From: Bacteroidales bacterium
Lineage (GTDB): Bacteria > Bacteroidota > Bacteroidia > Bacteroidales > Tenuifilaceae
Assembly (NCBI GenBank): GCA_017454165.1
Contig: JAFTDN010000038.1
Span: 1-41,054 of the forward strand
Direction: 5' to 3'
Length of the DNA stretch: 41,054 nt
A model generated the notes under the pieces. It was given only the letters and a program-made list of their open reading frames with translations, made no database searches and was not told the origin of the DNA. Made by a program: the position numbers and the translations under genes. Shown in pieces: positions 9,935-17,500 of this stretch (its first letter is position 1; every line of letters starts with the position of its first letter).

Positions 9935-10690
9935 ATGAGCATAAAAATCAAAATCATCATGGGGTTCATCATCTTGGCCTCGCTGCTGGGCATCTCGGGG
10001 ATGATCTCAATATACGAATTCACCAAGCTGGGCAACGCCGTAACCACCCTGCTCGACGACAACTTCCGCAGCATGGACTACGCCCGCCAAATGGAGGCCA
10101 GCCTCAAGGAGCACAAGCGCAACTTTCTGGAGGCCATAGAGCGCCAAGGCGCTCCCTCTTTCGAGCGCTACGACTCGGCCAAGGTGCGATTCGAGGAGAA
10201 CCTGGCCCTGGCGGCCAACAACCTCACCCAGCCCGATGAGTTCGCCTACGTAGACTCCATAGCGCAGTCGTACAGGCAGCTCATATCACTGTCGGACAGC
10301 CTGATAGCCTACCACCGCTTCGTCACCCTACGCAGCTACCTAGCCCAGGTGCTACCCCGGATAGAGGAGGTGGAGGGCGAAATACAGCAGCTACTGGCCC
10401 TGAACGAGCAAAAGCTCGTTCAGACGGCCACCATGCTCCACGGCAACCCGCTACGCACCATACTGCCAGGCCTGCTAGTCATAGTGTCGAGCATCGCCTT
10501 CTCCATCATATTCAACTACATGATCAACCACTACCTGCTCAACCCCGTGGTGCGCATCACCCGGGGCATAGACAACTACCTAAAGTACCGCCGCCCATTC
10601 GACGTCCCGCTTGAGGTGCGGGACGAGGTATTCTCCCTGCGCGAAGCGGTGCGCAGCCTGATAAAGAAGGTTCCCGCCAACCCGCAGTAG
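9935..10690 (+). CDS. Membrane sensor-like protein: four-helix-bundle domain plus HAMP, no output domain
   Basis: From the ATG at 9935 the protein has 251 residues; an in-frame ATG at 9911 would add eight non-conserved residues. Order: membrane helix 1 (residues ~3-26), an extracytoplasmic helical domain (~30-170) like the four-helix-bundle sensor of chemoreceptors (SMDYARQMEASLKEHKRN fits its first helix), membrane helix 2 (~175-205), then a HAMP-like segment (NPVVRITRGIDNYLKYR...LEVRDEVFSLREAVRSLI) and the end. Receptors of this type normally continue into a methyl-accepting, histidine kinase or cyclase domain; here there is none and no remnant of one before TrkH, which begins 3 bases after the stop. 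The ligand is unknown. The pairing suggests that it modulates the transporter, which is inference. Confidence 0.75.
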   Translation: MSIKIKIIMGFIILASLLGISGMISIYEFTKLGNAVTTLLDDNFRSMDYARQMEASLKEHKRNFLEAIERQGAPSFERYDSAKVRFEENLALAANNLTQPDEFAYVDSIAQSYRQLISLSDSLIAYHRFVTLRSYLAQVLPRIEEVEGEIQQLLALNEQKLVQTATMLHGNPLRTILPGLLVIVSSIAFSIIFNYMINHYLLNPVVRITRGIDNYLKYRRPFDVPLEVRDEVFSLREAVRSLIKKVPANPQ

Positions 10691-10693
10691 CCC

Positions 10694-12136
10694 ATGCGCC
10701 CGCACGTCATCCTCCGTTACGTGGGCCTAGTGCTCATGCTGAACGCAGCGTTCATCTTCGCGGCATTCCTCATCTCGTTCTTCCACCACGATGACGGACA
10801 GATACCGCTGCTGCTGAGCTGCATCATCACGCTGCTATGGGGCGTGTTCCCCATGCTGTTCGTGCCCAAAACCGTCGACCTGTCGAACCGCGAGGCCTAC
10901 CTAGTGATGGTGCTCAGCTGGATTATGTCGTGCGTGGTGGGCATGCTGCCGTTCCTGTTCTGGGGCGGCGAGTTCAACCTGATGTACGCCTTCTTCGAGA
11001 GCGTGTCGGGCTACACCACCAGCGGGGCTAGCATACTGAACGATATAGAGGCGCTACCCAAGGGCCTGCTGTTTTGGCGCTCATCGATGCACTGGATAGG
11101 CGGCATGGGCGTAATCATGTTCATGCTGCTGGTGATGCCCTCGCTGGGCAAGGCCCAAAAGACGCTCTCGCGCATGGAGGTATCATCGCTGGCCGGGGGC
11201 GACTTCAGGTACAAGACGCAGCGCATGCTGCAGATCATCCTCACAGTGTACATCGGGCTGACGTGCGCCTGCTGCGGTACGCTACTGCTGCTGGGCATGG
11301 AGCCGTTCGATGCGGTGAACCACGCCTTCTCCATCATCGCCACGGGCGGCTTCTCCACACGCAACGCCAGCATAGGGGCGTTCGACAGCCTGCCCATAGA
11401 GCTGGCCTCAGCGTTCTTCATGTTCGTGGCGGGCATCCATTTTGGGCTGCTCTACGCCACCATCACGTTCAAGAAAACCACGCTGTTCCACTCGCCCGTG
11501 GTGCGCTACTACTTCTTCAGCACGCTGCTGGGGGCCGTAGTGATAGCGCTCAACCTGCACTGGAACGGCCTTTACGATAGCTGGGGCGAATGCTTCAGGC
11601 AGGCCGGCTTCCAGGCCGTATGCATATCGACCACCACGGGCTTCGCCACGGCCAACACCGCCGTGTGGCCACCGCTGTCGATAGCCGTGCTCATTTTCTT
11701 CACGATACAATGCGGCTGCTCGGGGAGCACCTCGGGCGGGCTCAAGGTCGATAGGGTGGTAATCTTCTTCCAGTCGCTGCGAGGGCACATCCTGCGGCTG
11801 CAGCACCCGCAGGCGGTGATACCCATCAAGGTGGGACGGCGCATCATCAGCGAGGAGACGGCAACGGCGGCCATCGTGTTCATCATCATCTACCTGGGTA
11901 TCATCTTCCTGAGCACCATCCTGCTGGCGGCCTTTGGGGTCGATCTGATTACGGGCTTCACCGCCTCGGCGGCGGCCATGGGCAGCACAGGGCCGGGCTT
12001 TGGGCTGGTGGGCTCGGCCAGCAACTACTCGTGCCTGCCCGATGCGGCGCTGGTGGTGCTGTGCTTCGACATGCTGCTGGGCCGCTTAGAGATATTCGGG
12101 CTGCTGCTGCTGTTCCTGATGCGCTCGTGGCGGTAG
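10694..12136 (+). CDS. trkH: Potassium transporter, TrkH/KtrB family
   Basis: A 480-residue inner-membrane protein that mediates K+ uptake. It has the four-fold repeated M-P-M layout, and all four selectivity-filter loops can be seen: YTTSGAS (~residue 107), ATGGFST (~216), STTTGFAT (~312) and STGPGFG (~430), each with its central Gly. Membrane segments fill the rest. TrkH-type channels usually work with a cytosolic TrkA/KtrA regulatory subunit; none is in this window. Instead a HAMP protein lies immediately upstream (3-base gap), so the two are almost certainly one operon. The start ATG at 10694 is the only reasonable one. It converges with the DPP III gene, 47 bases away, with no clear terminator between. 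Confidence 0.94.
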   Translation: MRPHVILRYVGLVLMLNAAFIFAAFLISFFHHDDGQIPLLLSCIITLLWGVFPMLFVPKTVDLSNREAYLVMVLSWIMSCVVGMLPFLFWGGEFNLMYAFFESVSGYTTSGASILNDIEALPKGLLFWRSSMHWIGGMGVIMFMLLVMPSLGKAQKTLSRMEVSSLAGGDFRYKTQRMLQIILTVYIGLTCACCGTLLLLGMEPFDAVNHAFSIIATGGFSTRNASIGAFDSLPIELASAFFMFVAGIHFGLLYATITFKKTTLFHSPVVRYYFFSTLLGAVVIALNLHWNGLYDSWGECFRQAGFQAVCISTTTGFATANTAVWPPLSIAVLIFFTIQCGCSGSTSGGLKVDRVVIFFQSLRGHILRLQHPQAVIPIKVGRRIISEETATAAIVFIIIYLGIIFLSTILLAAFGVDLITGFTASAAAMGSTGPGFGLVGSASNYSCLPDAALVVLCFDMLLGRLEIFGLLLLFLMRSWR

Positions 12137-12183
12137 CGCACGAGCACCATGCCATGCGGTGAGGGCCGATGGTTCTACGATTG

Positions 12184-14196
12184 CTACAAGTAGCTGAACT
12201 GCTGCGAGTAGCGCATCATCTGCTCGGCGTAGCCCTCGGAGTAATCAACACGGGCATCCACCACCAGGCCGCTGGCCGAACGTACTGGCTCTATGCAGGG
12301 GTTCACGAAGCCTGTGTAGGGCGCATCGCCCAGAGCGGCGTAGCGGGCCAGCACCTCGCGGTGCAGCTGGGCATCCACGCGCACGGCATAGCGCTCCACC
12401 AAGTCGCGGCCCGAGGCGTAGTCGCCAGTTGATTTTATGCGCTGCACCTCTCGCAGCAGCTGGGCGAACAAGTCCCGAAGGCGGTCATAATTGTTGATGA
12501 TGGTGTAGGTTTTGCCGCCGCGCTGCCGCAGCTCCACCACCTGCTCGGGCTGTCCGTGCTCTAGGCACCAGCGGGCAATCAGCTGTCGGTTGCGCATGTG
12601 GGCCTGCTCGATGCAGGCCCCTGGCGCAATGCGCACCAGCTGGGTCATCAGGCCGTTGCGGATGTAGCGGTCGTACTCGGCGCGGGGCAGCTCCGCCGAG
12701 GGCACCAAGCCCAGCTCCTGCAGCTTGGGGTCGGCGATGTAGTAGAGGGCGAACAGGTCGGCGCGGGCCTCTTCGAGGGTCGAGGCGTAGTTTTTAAGCT
12801 CATCGCCGCGCACGCCCGGGGCCAGCTGCCCCGAACCATGGCCGAGGCACTCGTGCAGGTCGGTGTGCAGGCGGCTGGCCATGGCACCGTAGCGCTGGGC
12901 GCGGGCTATAAGCTCGGGCGAGAGGCCGAACTCCTGCTCGAATCCGCTGCCGAGCGCGGCCTGTTCGTGGGCGTGGGCCACGTTGGTGAGCGACACCGAT
13001 TTGGAGCCGTGCTGCTGGCGCAGCCAGTCGGCGTTGGGCAGGTTGATACCCAATGGCGATGCGGGGTAGCAGTCGCCGCCCAGCTGGGCCAGCGTGATGG
13101 CCTTGGCGCTAACGCCAGTAACGTGGGGCTTTTTGAACTGCGGGTCGATGGGTGAATGGTCCTCGAACCATTGGGCATGGCGGGCGAGCAGCTGGGTGCG
13201 GCGCGTGGCCTGGTCATCGCGTATGCTCACTACCGACTCCCATGTGGCCTTGTACCCGAGCGGGTCGGCGTAGGTCTCTATGAATCCGTTCACGAAGTCC
13301 ACCTTCGACTCTGTGTCGCTCACCCACAGCATGTTATACTCATCGAATGTACGCAGGTCGCCCGTTCGGTAAAAATCGGCCAGCATTTTGATAGTGCGTT
13401 GCTGCAAGGGCGATTCGGCCACGGTAGCGGCCAGCACAAGCCATTGCACCACGCGTTCGAGTGCATGGCCGTACATACCGCCCACGCGCCATACGCGTTC
13501 GAACAGCCGCCCATCGGGGCCTTTGGCGAGCTGCGAGTTGAGCCCCACCGAGATGGGCTGGGGGTCGCCTGGGCGCTGCATGGCGGCGTAGAACGCCTCG
13601 GCCTCGGGCTGGCTCACGCCGTGGTATAGGTTGCAGGCCGAGGCGGCCAGCATGTCGAACCCCGCTCCCTGCGCCATGCGGCGCGGCGCCACGGAGGGGT
13701 CGAACATGATGCTCAGCACACATCGCACCTCATCGGGCGATGCAACGTCACGGAGCATTGGCGCCACGAAATCCTTGCTAAGACCAGTGGGCGCAAACTT
13801 GTCGGTGGAATAGTGGTGGTGGATGCCATTGGCAAACCACAGGCGTTTGAGGTAGACCTCAAGTGCGCTCCACTGCTCAGAGCGGCGGTCGCCCGTGTAG
13901 GAGGCGTATATCCTCTCTAAACATCTTCTTATGAGGATATTATGCGCATAATTTTGGTCGTACACAATATCGCGCCCGCAAAGCGCGGCACGGCTAAGGT
14001 AGTAAAGTAACACGCGCTGCCTCGGTGCTAGCTCATCGAAACCATCTATTTGATAGCGAAGCACCTTGATGTCGGCGAAGCGGTCGACCAGCCATGGGTC
14101 GGTCGCTGAGGGGGCGGTTTGGGGTTGGAGCATGGTAGCAAAGGGTGTGTATGACGAGGTGATACAAAGGGGGAGATGGGTGTCGGGGCTACTCAT
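12184..14196 (-). CDS. Dipeptidyl peptidase III (M49 zinc peptidase)
   Basis: A zinc aminopeptidase removing dipeptides from the N-terminus of short peptides. With the start at 14196 it has 670 residues; an ATG at 14133 (MLQPQTAP) is an alternative giving 649. The M49 signature is clear: HECLGH at residues 448-453 (HExxxH zinc motif) and, 22 residues on, EEARAD at 475-480 carrying the third zinc ligand. Length is close to bacterial DPP III enzymes. No lipobox or convincing signal peptide is visible, so I place it in the cytosol. It lies just downstream of, and with the longer start overlaps by 8 bases, the 49-residue zinc-ribbon ORF, and so probably shares its promoter. The neighbours do not suggest a dedicated pathway; peptide salvage is likely. 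Confidence 0.93.
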   Translation of the reverse strand: MSSPDTHLPLCITSSYTPFATMLQPQTAPSATDPWLVDRFADIKVLRYQIDGFDELAPRQRVLLYYLSRAALCGRDIVYDQNYAHNILIRRCLERIYASYTGDRRSEQWSALEVYLKRLWFANGIHHHYSTDKFAPTGLSKDFVAPMLRDVASPDEVRCVLSIMFDPSVAPRRMAQGAGFDMLAASACNLYHGVSQPEAEAFYAAMQRPGDPQPISVGLNSQLAKGPDGRLFERVWRVGGMYGHALERVVQWLVLAATVAESPLQQRTIKMLADFYRTGDLRTFDEYNMLWVSDTESKVDFVNGFIETYADPLGYKATWESVVSIRDDQATRRTQLLARHAQWFEDHSPIDPQFKKPHVTGVSAKAITLAQLGGDCYPASPLGINLPNADWLRQQHGSKSVSLTNVAHAHEQAALGSGFEQEFGLSPELIARAQRYGAMASRLHTDLHECLGHGSGQLAPGVRGDELKNYASTLEEARADLFALYYIADPKLQELGLVPSAELPRAEYDRYIRNGLMTQLVRIAPGACIEQAHMRNRQLIARWCLEHGQPEQVVELRQRGGKTYTIINNYDRLRDLFAQLLREVQRIKSTGDYASGRDLVERYAVRVDAQLHREVLARYAALGDAPYTGFVNPCIEPVRSASGLVVDARVDYSEGYAEQMMRYSQQFSYL

Positions 14197-14338
14197 CGCC
14201 TAGGGGCAGCAGCTGCCCCTGCAGGCAGGCCAGCTCGGCCTCGACCCCAGCGGTGCGCACCTGGCTCTCAATGCTGGCGTAGACGGCCCAATTGATGGTG
14301 AACCCGCCCCCGCATCGGGGGCACTTTAGCTCTCTCAT
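14189..14338 (-). CDS. 49-residue zinc-ribbon-like protein, resembles the N-terminus of DUF2130
   Basis: Starting at the ATG at 14338 the product is MRELKCPRCGGGFTINWAVY... (49 residues). CPRC plus the following residues ('CPxCGxxFxI...A...IE.QVR...EAELA') look like the first ~45 residues of DUF2130 proteins, which continue for several hundred residues as a coiled coil and nuclease-like domain. Here the frame stops after LLPLGDE. Only one CxxC pair is present, so a complete zinc site would need a partner. An ATG further upstream (14443) would read through the promoter-like element and is rejected. It may be a decayed remnant or a genuine small protein; a -7 box 29 bases upstream favours expression. 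Confidence 0.5.
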   Translation of the reverse strand: MRELKCPRCGGGFTINWAVYASIESQVRTAGVEAELACLQGQLLPLGDE

Positions 14339-14366
14339 GGCTTGCGCTTTGGTGTGTACGGTATGG

Positions 14367-14374
14367 CAAAGGTA
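14367..14374 (-). promoter_or_regulatory. -7 box for the zinc-ribbon/DPP III transcript
   Basis: On the minus strand this reads TACCTTTG, an exact TAnnTTTG. The matching -33 element is not well placed (the nearest TTG is about 26 nt upstream and a TTTG only about 10 nt upstream), so strength is uncertain. Distance to the ATG at 14338 is about 30 bases. Confidence 0.6.
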
Positions 14375-14437
14375 AGCATTTGCCCAAAAATATCCCCTCC
14401 CAATTGGGGCATGTCGATAAATTTTGCTTTCTTTATG

Positions 14438-14508
14438 GCTCACCGCTATCCTCCCATTGTCCCCCTCTACCTCCCTATATTGCTACGCTTCACGAAATAG
14501 CGGTGAGC
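14438..14508. repeat. 12-bp perfect inverted repeat with 47-nt spacer upstream of the LRR gene
   Basis: GCTCACCGCTAT (14438-14449) and ATAGCGGTGAGC (14497-14508) are exact reverse complements. The pair lies between the divergent DPP III unit and the LRR gene, 44 bases before its start codon. The spacer is pyrimidine-rich on the plus strand and contains no recognisable TAnnTTTG box in either orientation. It could form a long-loop hairpin in the leader RNA, be a two-half-site binding site, or flank an invertible piece. Confidence 0.6.
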
Positions 14509-14552
14509 TCGATTTGTCATACTATCCGTCTCACCATCAAACACAACACACT

Positions 14553-17500
14553 ATGAATCAACTCATTAACAACCACAAATGGGATTGCGTACGCCTGCTG
14601 CTATCATGCGCGCTATTGCTGACGGGCTATTTGGCTAGCGGCGCCCCAGGCATCGTCGTACAAGTTTACGGCAGCAATGACGGAGCAACCCTTACGGGCA
14701 TCTCGCTGGAAGAGGCGCTGAGTACAGTTCAGCTTGACACCCTGACCGAGATTTCAGTAACCGGTGGCGAATTCACCACCGATGACTGGCTGTATCTGCG
14801 CGACCAACGCAACCGCCTAGCCATACGGCATTTCTCGATTAGCCCTGGCGTAAGCTGCGCCAACATCCCCAACACCACCGAGGGAAATCCCTACTTCCAG
14901 AATAGGGCAATGTTCATTGGCATACGCCCCAACATTGAACGCCTTGGCGACTGGGCCTTCGCTGGCCTCGATAGCATTTACTGTAACATCGATTTGGTTG
15001 AACACGTGGGCAATAGCACATTCCGGGGCTCTGGATTGATCCACTTCATGGCCCCTCTCCTACAATCGGTGGGCGACTACGCCTTTGCGGGCTGCGACTC
15101 ACTAAGCCGCATAATGCTGGGCTACAACCCGCCCACCGTAGGCGCTGGCGCGTTCGACAGAAAAACACAGAAGCACCACCAGCTGGAGCTACAAAACCCA
15201 CAAGGCACCCAGCTCCCAGCCGATACGCTACGCCTAGCGCAGTACCTCTACAGCCTCACTCCTGGCTGGGATGCCGCTAAGAGCACCTGGCACGGGTTCA
15301 AGCTGATACTAAGCACGAGCAGCGGCCTGGTGGTGAATCTGAACGATGACCCCACCCCGCTGATAGGCTCCGATCTTGAGGCGGCGATGCTCCCAGTGCT
15401 CTCCACCTCGCAGCAGATGCCAACCAAGATAACTGTGGTGAGCGGAAGGTTGTACTACCGCGACTGGTATTTTATGGGCTCGATGCCAACTATCAGCACG
15501 CTGCATGTCGGCCCAGGCGTTAACGCAGACATGCCACCTGCTGGCCATTTCCCCAACAACATTAAGGAGCTGGAGGTACACGACTACATCATACAAAGCA
15601 ATGCGTTTGAAGAGAGCGGGCTCCAAAAGGTAAGCCTGCCCAACGTGTGGATGCTCGACAAGGACGCATTCAAGAACTGCAGACAGCTACGCGAGGTGCA
15701 TATCCCTAACTGCCTAATCATAGGAGACTGTGCCTTTGTGGACTGCGCCGAGCTGACCACCATAACCGACACAAATCTACTTAAAATCACGGGCCGCGCA
15801 TTCGCAGGATGCTCCAGCCTAGAGCACATCGACCTGAACAACGTGAAGGAGAGCAACCTGCTGGCCTTCGCCTACTGCGACAGGCTGAAGGCCATAAGCA
15901 TGCCCAACCTGCAGAAGTTCGTATTCGAGCCAACGACGAGCACCTTCCCCCACAGCATCAGCAGCCTGACGCTGGGTAGCACCCCGCCCACATTCTACGA
16001 CAACAGCAACCTCTCCTGCGCCACAGACGATGTGAAGGATGCGTTCACAAAGCACTACCTCAACCTGCGTTACATCGCGCTGGCCGACCCTCAGGGCACC
16101 CCCCTTACGGGCGAAGCCCTCGCCACCGCCATTGCGGCCTACAAGGCCGATGCAGGCTGGGACAATGCCACGCAAAAATGGTATGGACTGACGCTGCTCG
16201 ATGGCACCCAGCAGCTATACCAGCTGAGCGCAGCTGGGCGGGGCTCGCTGATCGACATATCATACCAGCAGTGTGGAGCCGACTCCAGCGTGGTGGCGCA
16301 CTGGAGCATACTGCCCCACTACATAGAGACCATAGCCCCCACCGTGAGCGTGTACAAGACGGGCGACCCCAGCACCACCGTGAGCGCCAGCATCGATATG
16401 GCGATGCAGCAAATATCGTTCACCATGCCAGCCCACGATGTTACCATAGAGGTGAGCTACACGCCCAACGTGATGGAGCTCACGCTCAACGGCAGCACCC
16501 CGCTCAGCGGGCTCTCGCTGGCCGAGGCCCTACGGGGCATAGATCCGCTACAGGTGAACAGCCTGCACATAAGCAAGAGCGAGATGTTCGACACCGATGA
16601 CTGGCAGTACCTGATGCAGCTGTCCAACATAGAGGAGCTCACCATGCACCCTGACGATGTGAAGAACGTCCGCTCGTTTGCCGAAACCATGGTTACGCTA
16701 TTCAAGCTGCGCGTATTCGAGGCACCCGTGAGCACCATTCCCCCAGACTGCTTCAAATCCCACCCAAGCATTGAGCGGGTGAGCCTGCCCTATGTGACAC
16801 AATTGCATAAGAGCACATTCACCTATGCAAGAAAGCTCACAACGGTGCACCTGCACAGCACCACCACGGTTGATGTTGAGTCATTCATCAACCCGCTACT
16901 AAAAGAGATAGCACTACCAAAGGCCTCCCAGTTGGAGGCGTATTCATTCCTGGATTGCCCACAACTATCGCTGCTACAGCTGGGCCAAACGCCACCCACA
17001 GTGGGCACCCAGGCATTCTATGGCTGCCCCAGCCCACGCTACCTACAGCTGGTGGGTGCCGATGGCACCCCGCTCACAGGCGATGCCCTGACCACAGCCA
17101 CCAATGCCTACAAGTCCGATGCTGGCTGGGATGCCACCGCTCAAACCTGGCACGGCTGGACGCTGTACCACGAAGCTCCACAGCTCTACCAAATCAGCAC
17201 CACCTGGAACGACCAAATGGGAACCCTAATCGCATCGCCCTCCATGGCACCACAAGGTGCCAGCATTGAGGTAAATGCGGGACCCGCTGCGGGCTATGCG
17301 TTCACCGCTGTGCGGGCCTACCAAACTGGCAACCCCAGCGTGAGCATACCCCTCAGCCGCCTGCCCAACGGCAGCTACAGCTTCGAGCAGCCTGCCCACG
17401 ATGTTACCGTGGAGGGCACCTTCGAGGCCAACCACATGGAGCTAACCATCAACAACAGCATAACCCGCACGGGCAACACGCTGATGACGAGCATAGACGA

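Noticed and set aside
14450-14496. Invertible promoter between the inverted repeats
   Set aside because: No TAnnTTTG in either orientation, and the spacer is shorter than usual for known invertible promoters; kept only as a weak possibility.
14424-14552. 43-residue extension of the LRR protein
   Set aside because: It would place unrelated residues before a clear signal peptide and span the inverted repeat.
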